Under the pieces are notes generated by a model. It did not search any database. It saw only the letters and a list, made by a program, of their open reading frames with translations, and was not told where the DNA came from. A DNA stretch of 49,325 nt from JALZAH01 sp051000755. GTDB lineage: Bacteria; Actinomycetota; Acidimicrobiia; Acidimicrobiales; Palsa-688. The stretch's first letter is position 1. Each line of letters opens with the position of its first letter. The position numbers and the translations under genes were made by a program. Where the stretch lies: the NCBI GenBank assembly GCA_051000755.1, contig JBPCNZ010000157.1:1-49325 (forward strand), in the 5' to 3' direction. Positions 1 to 8,747 of this stretch are shown one piece after another.

Positions 1-1
1 C

Positions 2-1186
2 GGGGCGGGCGTGGTTTGGGTGGCCGCCACTGCCTCGTTCGGGCTGGCCATGGTGGTGGCCGGGTGGCGAGGGGGCCGCGGGGTGGGATTGGGTCTGGCT
101 TTGGTGGTGGCGGCCTGGTCCGGAGCCGACCTGGCCGCCAAGACGACGACGTCGCCGGCGACGCTGCTGGCCGACGTGGCCCTGTGGCCCCTGCAGTTCC
201 GCCCGCTCGGCCTCGCCGGCATCGCCGTGGCCGGGATCTGCGTCGGCGCCGGCCTGGTGACCGTGGCCGGCAGCTCCATCGAGGCGGCCGAGAGCCGCTC
301 CACCCTCGTCGGCCAGATCCGCTTTGCCGCCACCCTCCGGGACCTGAGGACCGTCGTGGTGCTGCGACGCCAGCTGTCCCAGGAGCTGCCGCGACAGAAG
401 CCTTGGTTCCGCCTGCCCCGCAGCGTCGGGCTGGGCGGGATCGCCCACCGTCGGGCCCTGCCGGTGTGGCGGCGCGGCTGGCACGGCATCCTGCGCTTCC
501 CGGCCCTGCGCTTCGCCCGCCTGGCCGTGCTGGGTGCGATCGCCGGGGTGGCCACCGTCGGGGTGTGGAGGGGGACCACACCTCTGGTGCTGGTCGCCGG
601 CGTCGCCCTGTACGTCGCCGGCCTCGACGCCGTGGAGCCTCTTGCCCAGGAGATCGACCATCCCGACCGCAGAGACGAATATGCGGTGACCGCCGGGCTG
701 CTGGCCCTGCGCCAGCTCGGTCCGTCCGCGGTGCTGATGATCCTCGTGTCCCTGATCGGCTATGCCGTCGCCATCGCCGTCACCGGCGGTGACGCCAACG
801 CCGTCCAGCTCGGCGCCTTGCTGGTGGTGCCGGCCGGTCTGGCGGCCACCGCCGGCGCGACGATCAGCGTCGTGCAGGGAGCACCCAGCACGTTCAGCTC
901 GACCGACGTGATGCTGCCCCCGGAGGCCGCCGGGGCCCGGGCCATCGGCCGCATCCTCATCCCGCCGGTGGTGGCGACGGCCGGGGTCGCCCCCATCCTC
1001 GGCGGTCGGTCACCGGCGGCGCACGTGAGTGCGCTCCAGTCGGTCATCGGTCTCGAACCACCCCTGGTCATCCTGGTCATCCTGGTCGGGGCGTGGCTGC
1101 GCTACCGCGACAACATCCGAGCCTCGTTGGGCTCGGCCATGGCCGACGCCGGCGCCGCCCGCAAGGGTCCGGTCGCCGGCAGCTGA
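2..1186 (+). CDS. ABC transporter membrane protein, 5' partial
   Basis: The reading frame is open to the left edge, so the true start lies outside the window; GTG at 11 is only the first start codon visible. The product is very hydrophobic with about six or more membrane segments. There is a cytoplasmic basic stretch around residues 105-160, with several Arg and the run LRRQLSQELPRQK. This topology resembles ABC-2-type or exporter permeases. The gene lies 47 bases before an ATP-binding protein on the same strand, which is the usual pairing for a two-gene exporter. The substrate cannot be read from the sequence. I am confident of a membrane transport protein and moderately confident that it partners the next gene. 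Confidence 0.7.
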   Translation, partial: GAGVVWVAATASFGLAMVVAGWRGGRGVGLGLALVVAAWSGADLAAKTTTSPATLLADVALWPLQFRPLGLAGIAVAGICVGAGLVTVAGSSIEAAESRSTLVGQIRFAATLRDLRTVVVLRRQLSQELPRQKPWFRLPRSVGLGGIAHRRALPVWRRGWHGILRFPALRFARLAVLGAIAGVATVGVWRGTTPLVLVAGVALYVAGLDAVEPLAQEIDHPDRRDEYAVTAGLLALRQLGPSAVLMILVSLIGYAVAIAVTGGDANAVQLGALLVVPAGLAATAGATISVVQGAPSTFSSTDVMLPPEAAGARAIGRILIPPVVATAGVAPILGGRSPAAHVSALQSVIGLEPPLVILVILVGAWLRYRDNIRASLGSAMADAGAARKGPVAGS

Positions 1187-1233
1187 GCACGCCGCGCTCC
1201 GCCGCCGGCGGAGCAGGTAACCTCAGCGGCCTC

Positions 1234-1932
1234 ATGGCTTCACCATCGGCCCCCGCCGACCCCCCGGCGCTGGCAACGGTCGGCCTGACCAAGACCTACG
1301 GAGACCTGGTGGCACTCGAGCCCCTGGATCTGGTCGTCCCCGACGGCCAGCGCGTGGTGCTGGTGGGCCACAACGGGTCAGGCAAGACGACCCTCATGCG
1401 CATGGCCGCCGGTCTCCTCGAGCCGAGCGGGGGGAGTGTGGAGGTCGCCGGCGTTCCCGCAGGCTCGATCGAGGCCCGGGCCGTGCTGTCCTACCTGCCC
1501 GACAACCCGGTGCTCTACGACGACCTGTCGGTCCTCGAGCACGTCGAGTACACCTGCCGCCTGCACGAGGCGGAGGACTGGGAGGAGAGGGCCGTCGCTC
1601 TGATCGAGGACCTCGGCCTGTCCCACCGGGCCGATGATCTGCCGTCCCGGTTCAGCCGGGGTCTCCGCCAGAAGACCGCCATCCTCCTCGGGCTCATCCG
1701 GCCCTTCGGGGTGCTGATCGTCGACGAGCCCTTCATCGGCCTGGATCCGCCGGGCCGGGCCGCGTTCATCGAGCTCATCGACGACGCCGCCGGTGCCGGC
1801 GCCACCGTGATCGTGGCCACCCACCAACTGGACTATGTGGCCAGGGCCGACCGCTGCGTCGCCCTCCGCGACGGCGCCGTGGTCTACGACGGGCCGCCCG
1901 GCGGTGCCGACGTGCTCTCCCTCGTCGGTTGA
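1234..1932 (+). CDS. ABC transporter ATP-binding protein
   Basis: This 232-residue nucleotide-binding subunit would energise the membrane protein upstream. Walker A is GHNGSGKT (residues 45-52). The signature is degenerate, SRGLRQK (141-147), instead of LSGGQ. Walker B is VLIVDEP with Asp164 and Glu165, and the H-loop is in VATHQLD near residue 195. The Q-loop region reads YLPDNP, so the usual Gln is replaced; this occurs in CcmA- or YxlF-like exporter ATPases. The ATG at 1234 was chosen because the ATPase homology begins right after it. A TAACCT hexamer (1218-1223) lies 10 bases upstream and could be a private -10 element. The length is typical of a single-domain exporter ATPase. Confidence 0.88.
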   Translation: MASPSAPADPPALATVGLTKTYGDLVALEPLDLVVPDGQRVVLVGHNGSGKTTLMRMAAGLLEPSGGSVEVAGVPAGSIEARAVLSYLPDNPVLYDDLSVLEHVEYTCRLHEAEDWEERAVALIEDLGLSHRADDLPSRFSRGLRQKTAILLGLIRPFGVLIVDEPFIGLDPPGRAAFIELIDDAAGAGATVIVATHQLDYVARADRCVALRDGAVVYDGPPGGADVLSLVG

Positions 1933-1945
1933 GGAGTCCCCGCCC

Positions 1946-4361
1946 CTAGCACTGGTTCGTGCCAGACGCGATGAGCGTCGTGACGCAGGTCCACGCCGGG
2001 GTGCCCTTGATGTCGTAGTTGTCCGGCGTCATGTTCCCCGAGTTGTAGCCGTAGACGAAGAAGTTGGCCACGTACGAGGCCCAGGTCGTGCGAGCCATCT
2101 GGATCTCCTCGGTGAGATATTGGGCTTGGACTGCGGGGGAGACGCCCTGGGGGCACGTGGAGCCGGCGTCGCAGGTGTATACGCCCATCTCTGTTACCCA
2201 CAGGGGGATGTTGTCCCCGGCTGCCATCTCCGCTTGATGAACCAGATCGACTCTGGAATACGTGTAGATCTGGGGTCCTGCGTTGTCCAGCGGGGAGAGG
2301 TTGCTGGGAGCGGGGTAGGGATGGACGCTCAAGCCTTGCGCCAGCGAGGCCGGGTCGTAGCCGGCGGCGTGGATGTCCGCCAGAACGGTGCTGAGCCAGG
2401 GAAGGACCACGCCTGGGGCGGTGGTGACCTGGTTCAGGTCACCGGGCATGAGCACGGGCATCCCGGCGTCGGCCTGGTGGATGGCGTTGGCGGCGCCGAT
2501 GAAGAGCTGGGCATAGGCCGCAGGATCGGGGTTGGGCAGCCAGTCCCAGTATCCCCACGGCTCATTCCAGACCTCGACGGCCGCCAGAGGGTTGGGGATG
2601 AGCTGGGGGTTGGCGGACCAGAACGTCCCACCCGGGCCGTACCGGCCCACGACGGTGGCAGCAAAGGTCGCCAGGGTACGGGGGTCCGCTGGGGGGTAGC
2701 TCCAGCAGGCGTTTGCCGGCGAGCCGGAGCTGCAGTTGTCGCCGGGATGGGGGTCAGCGGAGGCCCAGGGGGCGACGTGGCCGAGCAGGCCCAGGATGCG
2801 GATGGTGGTCCCCGTCTTCGCCGCGGCCGTCATCAGCGCATCGGCTTCGGCCCAGTCCCAGACGCCCGGGCGGGGTTCGAGATTCCCCCAGCTGAAGTTC
2901 TCCCGGTCCCAGGCAATGCCGCCGGCCGCCAGCGTGGTCAGGCTGGCTTGGGCGTACTGCTCGGAGTCGTAGATCAAGAGGCTGTTGACGCCGACAAACC
3001 CGGCGTAGGGGGACGGACCTCCGCCACCTTGGGCCGGTACGTTGGCCGCGGGGATGAAGTAGCCGAAGACGTCGACGATGAAGTCAGTGGACCCGGCGAG
3101 GTTGTAGACGCTGAGGGTGCCCCCGGAGCCGGACAGGGTGGCCAGGTCGGCGTTGGCTCTGATGTCGCCCGAGCCGAAGGCCACATTCGACGTGGACGCC
3201 GGAGGGGTGAGGGCGTTGGGGGTGACCGTCATGTAGCTGCCCGCCGTGGCGGTGGCCTCGGTGAGGCTGATCACCGCCGAGGTGGATCCCGGCGGGACGG
3301 CGGCGTTGCCCGTCACCGGGACCGCTCGGCTGGCGTTGGTCGGAATCGGGCCGAGGCCACCGTTGGCGGGCCTGCTGTCGCTCAGGCGCGTCGCTGTCGT
3401 GGCGTTGTACAACGAACCGCCCTGGAGGGCGGCCGTGGCGTCACTGAAGTACCCGACCACGTCGACGACCACATCGGTGCTGCCGCAGCAGTTGTGCACC
3501 GTGATGGCGCCCCCGCGGCCCAGCTCGACGATGGCTTCGGTGGAGGTGGTCTGGCCGGCTGCGAAGTTGACGTTGGAGCCGAGGTTGGGCGCCGCTCCTG
3601 TCGGGTTCACCGCCAGATAGCCGTCGGCCGAGGTGTTGGTGGCAGTCAGCTGCACGACGGCGGCCTCCGCCCCCGAGGCCGGCACGGCGCCCTGACCGGC
3701 CACCGTGACGTTCTGGGTGGAGCCGGCGCTCATCGTCGTGAGCTGGGCGTTGGCGGCAGGGATGTTCTCGGTGGAGCATGCCGCGCCGGGAGCCGATGGG
3801 CTCTCGCCGCAGCGGCTGTCGCTGAGCCGGGAGGAGGCCAGCGGGTAGTAGTGACCCTGGGCGCCGTTGGTCGCCGAGGCGCTGTTGAAGTAGCCCTCGA
3901 CGTCGACGATCACGTTCACGCTGTCGGTTGCGGCCTGCCCGCTGAACACGTCGAACCTGCCGGTGGACGAGATTGGCGTGATGACCAGGTTGGGGACCAC
4001 GCAGTCCTCGCTCCAGCAGGATCCGGGTGCGCCCCTGAAGGTTCACGTTCGAGGTCGCAGGTCGCGGCGAGCCGTCGGCGTAGACGCTCAGGGAGCCGTC
4101 ACCCGTCCCGCCGACCGCCGTGACGTTGAGGGCAACGGTGGCGGCACCGGGCGGGACCACGCCCGCAGGCAGGCCCAGGGCCACGCTCTGTTGACCCCGC
4201 ACGGGTCCGGCCACGCCCTGGTTGATCCGGGTGTCGACCACCCGGACCGGGTTCATGGGCACGTAGCTGCCGCCGCTCGACACCGACGCGCCGTGGGCCT
4301 CGGGGGCCGAGACCACCGCCAAAGGGGCGCTCATGGCCACCGTCACGCCCAGCACGACCAT
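1946..4361 (-). CDS. Secreted beta-repeat glycoside hydrolase (clan GH-A), interrupted by a frameshift
   Basis: The N-terminus (from ATG at 4361) has a hydrophobic signal-like segment ending near AHGA. In-frame Arg codons just before the ATG suggest the real start may lie further upstream. Three repeats of roughly 130 residues follow, opening with RVVDTR, RLSDSR and RLSDSR and closing with VDVEGYF, VDVVGYF and VDVFGYF. The C-terminal 380 residues form a glycosidase barrel: WNEPWG carries the predicted acid/base Glu and WVTEMG the nucleophile Glu, as in clan GH-A (GH5/GH39-like). The frame breaks at a run of four C (4032-4035 on the plus strand). Removing one base gives a continuous protein of about 804 residues. 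It may be a pseudogene, a recoded gene or an assembly error. The likely role is extracellular polysaccharide hydrolysis; the substrate is unknown. Confidence 0.8.
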
Positions 4362-4518
4362 CCGCCGCAGCCGACGACCGGGTCGGATCTCTCGTCCCCG
4401 CGCCTCAACGGCTCGTGAACGGGGGGAACAGCTTGGGATACATCAGCTCAACTCCGACGGGGTCTGGGCCGGGAAAAACTCTTACACCACAAAGAGTGGT
4501 AGAGCCAGCGCTCTTAGT

Positions 4519-4547
4519 ACTATAGGCGTGAGTACTGGGGATTGCAA
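4519..4547 (-). promoter_or_regulatory. Predicted sigma70-type promoter of the secreted glycosidase
   Basis: Reading the minus strand, a -35-like TTGCAA (4547-4542) and a -10 TATAGT (4524-4519) are separated by exactly 17 bases. This predicts a transcript starting near 4512 and an mRNA leader of about 150 bases before the ATG at 4361. The leader contains an inverted repeat ACTCTT/AAGAGT (4478-4497). Two AGTACT palindromes (4516-4521 and 4531-4536) flank or overlap the -10 and could be operator sites. Confidence 0.55.
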
Positions 4548-4591
4548 CCAAGAATGAACACGGAGCGCGCTCGTCTCACCGCTCTAAGCCG

Positions 4592-4618
4592 ATAAAATGC
4601 GAAGAACGAGGGTTCTTC
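4592..4618 (-). terminator. Probable rho-independent terminator downstream of serC
   Basis: A perfect 7-base stem GAAGAAC/GTTCTTC with a 4-base loop spans 4601-4618. Reading the minus strand it is followed by GCATTTTATC, giving a short U-rich tail. It lies about 140 bases past the serC stop, before the glycosidase promoter, as expected if it separates the two transcripts. Confidence 0.5.
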
Positions 4619-4758
4619 CTTCCTTCCCCTTTGTGGGCGATAAAGGCCTTTCAGGGAAGGTGGCGACGCCCCCCCGCCGGGATGTGCGCCGCCCGCCAGT
4701 GCCGGAAGCGGGCGTAGGCGTTGAGGACCGCTCGACGCTATCGGGCCAGGATCATGGT

Positions 4759-5895
4759 TTAGCTGAGGGCGTCGACGATGTGGTCGATGCACGCGGTGAG
4801 GGCGGCCACATCGGCGGGGTCGACGGCCGGGTACATCCCGACCCGGAGCTGGTTGCGGCCCAGCTTGCGGTAGGGCTCCGTGTCGACGATCCCGTTGGCC
4901 CGCAGCACCTTGGCCAGCGTCGGTGCCGAGATGGAGTCGTCGATGTCGATGGTTCCCACCACGTGGCTGCGGTCGGCGGGGTCGGCTACGAAGGGGCTGG
5001 CCCAGGGCCGCTTGGCGGCCCACTCGTAGAGGGCGGTCGCCGACTGATCGCAGCGCCCGGCGGCGAACTCCAGGCCCCCTCCCTTGAGCATCCACTCCAG
5101 CTGGGCGACGAACATCACGAGGGTGGCGACGGCGGGGGTGTTGTAGGTCTGGTCCAGGCGGCTCTGGTCGATGGCGATGGACAGATCGAGCGACGCCGGC
5201 ACCCACCGGCCGGAAGCATGGATCCGGGCCGCCCGGGCGAGGGCCGCGGGGGAGAGGGCCGCCAGCCACAGGCCACCGTCGGAGGCGAAGCACTTCTGGG
5301 GAGCGAAGTAGTAGACGTCGACCTCGCGGGCGTCGAAGCGGAGCCCGCCGGCGGCGGACGTGGCGTCGACCGCGACCAGGGCCCCGGGGCCCATCCCGGT
5401 CGGCCGGTACGGGGTCATGGCCACTCCGGTCGACGTCTCGTTGTGGGTGAAGGCGTAGAGGTCGATGTCACGGCCGGGGCGGGGCGTGGGGCGTGTACCG
5501 GCGTTCGACTCGATCACCTGGGGTGCCTCGAGGTGGGGTGCGGCCGCCGCGACCTGGCCGAACTTCGAGGAGAACTCGCCGAACGAGAGGTGCTGGCTGC
5601 GTCGTTCGATGAGGCAGAAGCTGGCGACGTCCCAGAAGGCGGTGGTCCCACCGTTGCCGAGCACGATCTCGTAGCCGTCCGGGAGGGAGAACAGCTCCGC
5701 CAGGCCCGACCGCAGGCGGCTGACGAGGGATTTGACCGCGGGCTGGCGGTGGCTGGTGCCCAGCACGGTGGTAGCCGCCTCGGCCAGCGAGGCCACCGCC
5801 TCGGGGCGGACCTTGGACGGACCCGAGCCGAAACGGCCGTCGGCGGGCAGCAGGCCGGCCGGGATGCGGATATCAGCTTCTGGGATGACGGTCAC
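4759..5895 (-). CDS. serC: Phosphoserine aminotransferase
   Basis: The enzyme converts 3-phosphohydroxypyruvate and glutamate to phosphoserine and 2-oxoglutarate, the second step of serine synthesis, using PLP. The protein has 378 residues. The N-terminal DGRFGSGPSK (residues 19-28), LGTSHRQ (45-51) and HNETSTGV (151-158) match the actinobacterial (mycobacterial) SerC type. The PLP lysine is Lys201 in FAPQKCFASDGG. GRNQLRVGMYP near the C-terminus is also typical. The GTG at 5895 was chosen because it places the conserved IPAG...DGRFG block at the usual distance from the N-terminus. The start lies only 9 bases from the divergent aminotransferase start. serA is about 1.3 kb away, so two of the three serine-pathway genes are here; serB is not seen. 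Confidence 0.93.
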   Translation of the reverse strand: MTVIPEADIRIPAGLLPADGRFGSGPSKVRPEAVASLAEAATTVLGTSHRQPAVKSLVSRLRSGLAELFSLPDGYEIVLGNGGTTAFWDVASFCLIERRSQHLSFGEFSSKFGQVAAAAPHLEAPQVIESNAGTRPTPRPGRDIDLYAFTHNETSTGVAMTPYRPTGMGPGALVAVDATSAAGGLRFDAREVDVYYFAPQKCFASDGGLWLAALSPAALARAARIHASGRWVPASLDLSIAIDQSRLDQTYNTPAVATLVMFVAQLEWMLKGGGLEFAAGRCDQSATALYEWAAKRPWASPFVADPADRSHVVGTIDIDDSISAPTLAKVLRANGIVDTEPYRKLGRNQLRVGMYPAVDPADVAALTACIDHIVDALS

Positions 5896-5897
5896 TG

Positions 5898-5910
5898 TGC
5901 CAGCATGGCA
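5898..5910. promoter_or_regulatory. Palindrome between divergent serC and aminotransferase starts
   Basis: TGCCA-GCA-TGGCA is a perfect 5+5 inverted repeat that covers the ATG at 5905 and fills the 9-base gap between the two start codons. No Shine-Dalgarno sequence is visible on either side. A shared operator or overlapping leaderless promoters are possible; the role is inferred. Confidence 0.35.
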
Positions 5911-7119
5911 GCAATGTCCCGTATCTCCCAGCCCCGTATCTCCAAACGGCTGGCCGCCGTCAGCGAATCCGCCACCCTGGCCATCGACGCCAAGGCCAAG
6001 GCCCTCAAGGCCTCCGGCTCCGACGTCATCGGCTTCGGCGCCGGTGAGCCGGACTTCCCGACGCCGGCCCACATCGTCGATGCTGCGGCCGCGGCCTGCG
6101 CCGATCCCAGGAACCACAAGTACAGCCCGGCGGCCGGCCTGCCCGAGCTACGGGCCGCGGTGGCGGCCAAGACCCGGCGCGACTCCGCCTACGACGTCAG
6201 CGCCTCGCAGGTCCTGATCACCAACGGCGGCAAGCAGGCCGTGGAGCAGAGCTTCGCGGTCCTGCTCGATCCCGGCGATGAGGTGATCGTCCCGGCTCCG
6301 TACTGGACCACCTACCCCGAGGCCATCGGTCTGGCCGGGGGCCGGACCGTGGCGTTGGCGACGTCGGGGGCCAGCGGTTTCAAGGTGACCGTGGACCAGC
6401 TCGAGGCGGCCCGCACCGAACGGACCAAGGTCCTGCTGTTCGTGTCGCCCTCCAACCCGACGGGGGCCGTCTACGGCCGCGACGAGATCGCCGCCATCGG
6501 GCGGTGGGCCGTCGAGCACGGCATCTGGGTGGTCACCGACGAGATCTACGAGCACCTGGTCTACGGCGGCGCCGAGTTCCACTCCATGCCCGTCGTCGTT
6601 CCGGAGCTGGCCGACACGTGCATCATCATCAACGGCGTAGCCAAGACCTATGCCATGACCGGCTGGCGGGTGGGGTGGATGATCGGCCCCACCGATGTCA
6701 TCGCCGCCACCGCCAACCTGCAGTCGCACACCACCTCCAATGTCTGCAACGTGGCCCAGCGGGCCGCCCTGGCCGCCGTGGAGGGACCGCTCGATGCGGT
6801 CGGCGTGATGCGGGCCACCTATGACCGGCGCCGCCAGACCATCCTTCAGATGCTCCGCCAGATCGACGGGGTCGAGTGCGTGGAGCCAGAAGGGGCGTTC
6901 TACGCCTTCCCCAGCTTCGAGGGCGTCCTCGGGCGCAGCATCGCCGGGCGCACCCCCCGATCCACCCTGGAGCTGGCCGAGATCGTCCTGGAGCAGGCCA
7001 TGGTGGCGTTCGTGCCCGGCGAGGCGTTCGGGGCGCCCGGTTACGGCCGGTTTTCCTACGCCCTGGGCGAGGATGCCATGGTGGAGGGCGTCAACCGGGT
7101 AGCCAAGCTGCTGGGCTGA
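5905..7119 (+). CDS. aspC: Class I aminotransferase (aspartate aminotransferase type)
   Basis: This 404-residue PLP enzyme of fold type I probably interconverts aspartate and 2-oxoglutarate with oxaloacetate and glutamate. It resembles the Thermus-type Igamma aspartate aminotransferases. Motifs in order are GAGEPDF (45-51), YSPAAGLPELR (73-83), NGGKQAV (107-113), SPSNPTGAVY (181-190), TDEIYEHLVY (211-220), the PLP lysine Lys247 in NGVAKTYAMTGWR, and FVPGEAFG near the C-terminus. A prephenate or other amino-acid specificity cannot be excluded from sequence. ATG 5905 or 5914 could be the start. The gene runs divergently from serC and is followed 49 bases later by serA, so one regulatory unit for serine-family amino acids is plausible. 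Confidence 0.9.
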   Translation: MAAMSRISQPRISKRLAAVSESATLAIDAKAKALKASGSDVIGFGAGEPDFPTPAHIVDAAAAACADPRNHKYSPAAGLPELRAAVAAKTRRDSAYDVSASQVLITNGGKQAVEQSFAVLLDPGDEVIVPAPYWTTYPEAIGLAGGRTVALATSGASGFKVTVDQLEAARTERTKVLLFVSPSNPTGAVYGRDEIAAIGRWAVEHGIWVVTDEIYEHLVYGGAEFHSMPVVVPELADTCIIINGVAKTYAMTGWRVGWMIGPTDVIAATANLQSHTTSNVCNVAQRAALAAVEGPLDAVGVMRATYDRRRQTILQMLRQIDGVECVEPEGAFYAFPSFEGVLGRSIAGRTPRSTLELAEIVLEQAMVAFVPGEAFGAPGYGRFSYALGEDAMVEGVNRVAKLLG

Positions 7120-7168
7120 GCCGCCCGAAGGTTGGCGCCCCGACGGGTCCCTTTGCCACCATGGCGGG

Positions 7169-8737
7169 ATGAGGCGGGTACTCGTCACCGAAGAGATCGC
7201 CGACTCCGGCCTGGAGGTCCTCCGCGCCGCCGGGCACGTCGTCGACGTCCGCCTCGGCCTCGACCCGGCCGGTCTGCTCGAAGCCGTCGTCGGTGCCCAC
7301 GCCCTGATCATCCGTTCCGCCACCCAGATCGACGCCCAGGTCATCGACGCGGCCCGGGACCTGGTGGTCATCGGCCGGGCCGGGATCGGCCTGGACAACG
7401 TGGACGTGGCTGCCGCCACCCGGCGCGGCGTGCTGGTGGCCAACGCCCCCCAGTCCAACATCATCTCCGCCGCCGAGCACACCATGGCGTTGCTCTTGGC
7501 CCAGGCCCGCAACGTGGCCCAGGCCCACAGCGCCCTCGTGGCCGGTCGCTGGGAGCGCTCCCGCTGGGAGGGGGTCGAGCTGCACGGCAAGACCCTGGGA
7601 GTCGTCGGCCTGGGCAGGGTCGGGGCGCTGGTGGCCCAGCGGGCTGCAGCATTCGGTATGCACCTGGTCGCCTACGACCCCTTCGTCTCCACCGAGCGGT
7701 CCCGGCAGCTGGGCGCCGAGCTCCTCGCCCTCGACGAGGTCGTCCGCCGCTCGGATTTCCTCACCGTCCACCTGCCTCGGACCCCCGAAACGGTCGGCCT
7801 GATCGGCACCGAGCTGCTGGGTCTGGCCAAACCGGGGTTGCGGATCGTCAACGTGGCCCGCGGTGGCATCGTCGACGAGGCCGTCCTGGCCGAGGCCCTC
7901 GAGGCGGGGACGATCGCCGGCGCCGCCCTCGACGTGTTCGCATCCGAGCCCACCACCTCGTCTCCGCTGTTCAACTCGGACAAGGTCGTCGTCACCCCCC
8001 ATCTGGGCGCCAGCACCCGCGAGGCGCAGGACAAGGCCGGTCTGGCCATCGCCGAGCAGGTCACGCTGGCCCTCGACGGCCACCTGGTGCCCTTCGCCGT
8101 GAACATCGCCGCCTCGGAGGTCCCCGAGACGGTCGCCCCGTTCGTGCCCCTCGCCGAGCAGCTCGGTCGCCTGTGGGCGTCGATCGCCCGGGAGCTGCCC
8201 GGCGAGCTGGAAGTCGAGTACGAGGGCGGCTTGGCCGATGCCGACACCCGTCTGCTCACCCTCTCGGTGCTGCGCGGGGTGTGCTCGGTTGCCTCCGACG
8301 AGCCGGTCTCGTGGGTCAACGCCGCCCAGATCGCCGAGGAACGGGGCCTCGATGTCCGCTCCACAACCGCCTCGGCCACCGGTGACTACGTCAACCTGCT
8401 GACCGTGCGGGGCGGTGGGCACGCGGTGGCCGGGACCATCTTCGCCCACAACGGTGTCCACCGGATCGTCATGGTCGACGGCCACGACATCGAGCTGCCC
8501 CTGGCCCGATGGATCGTCGTGGTCCGCAACGACGACAGCATCGGCGTGGTGGCAGCGGTGACCGCGGTCATCGCCGGCGCCGGCCTCAACATCGTGGATC
8601 TCAAGCTCGGGCGCAGCGCCGCGGGGGGGACGGCGATGATGGCCCTGTCGTTCGAGGAGCCGGTGGGCGCCGAGGTGGTCGGTGCCCTCAGCAGGACCCG
8701 GGGCGTGCTGGACGCGTCGCTGCTGGCCGAGGTCTGA
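7169..8737 (+). CDS. serA: D-3-phosphoglycerate dehydrogenase
   Basis: This catalyses the first committed step of serine synthesis, oxidising 3-phosphoglycerate with NAD+. At 522 residues it is the long actinobacterial form. It has an N-terminal substrate-binding part, the NAD-binding motif GLGRVG (147-152), the catalytic Arg in NVARGGIVDE and the catalytic His in VVTPHLGAST. An intervening allosteric domain (about 315-445) and a C-terminal ACT domain (about 450-522, containing GVVAAVTAVIAGAGLNI) follow. In this family the ACT domain binds serine for feedback inhibition. The gene follows the aminotransferase by 49 bases on the same strand. The ATG at 7169 gives the canonical start of the fold (RRVLVTEEIADSG). 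Confidence 0.95.
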   Translation: MRRVLVTEEIADSGLEVLRAAGHVVDVRLGLDPAGLLEAVVGAHALIIRSATQIDAQVIDAARDLVVIGRAGIGLDNVDVAAATRRGVLVANAPQSNIISAAEHTMALLLAQARNVAQAHSALVAGRWERSRWEGVELHGKTLGVVGLGRVGALVAQRAAAFGMHLVAYDPFVSTERSRQLGAELLALDEVVRRSDFLTVHLPRTPETVGLIGTELLGLAKPGLRIVNVARGGIVDEAVLAEALEAGTIAGAALDVFASEPTTSSPLFNSDKVVVTPHLGASTREAQDKAGLAIAEQVTLALDGHLVPFAVNIAASEVPETVAPFVPLAEQLGRLWASIARELPGELEVEYEGGLADADTRLLTLSVLRGVCSVASDEPVSWVNAAQIAEERGLDVRSTTASATGDYVNLLTVRGGGHAVAGTIFAHNGVHRIVMVDGHDIELPLARWIVVVRNDDSIGVVAAVTAVIAGAGLNIVDLKLGRSAAGGTAMMALSFEEPVGAEVVGALSRTRGVLDASLLAEV

Positions 8738-8747
8738 GCGCCCACGC

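Larger units (their letters stand above)
4362..4758. other. 397-bp intergenic region with lower GC and several inverted repeats
   Basis: No convincing gene lies here. Base composition is visibly more AT-rich between about 4435 and 4660 than anywhere else in the window. The region holds the promoter of the secreted glycosidase, a terminator-like hairpin (4601-4618), and a second inverted repeat whose arms CCTTCCC (4622-4628) and GGGAAGG (4654-4660) enclose the palindrome AAAGGCCTTT (4642-4651). A small structured RNA cannot be excluded. Confidence 0.6.

Noticed and set aside
1835..4123. Long plus-strand open frame of about 760 codons opposite the secreted glycosidase
   Set aside because: It is Arg/Gly-rich without domains and lies antisense to a protein with signal peptide, repeats and catalytic motifs. 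High GC creates such open antisense frames.
4597..5904. Long in-frame extension upstream of the aminotransferase
   Set aside because: The extension is antisense to serC and has no family similarity; homology begins at 5905.
7091..8485. 464-codon minus-strand frame opposite serA
   Set aside because: Low-complexity Gly/Asp/Val composition typical of GC-rich antisense, opposite a full-length SerA.
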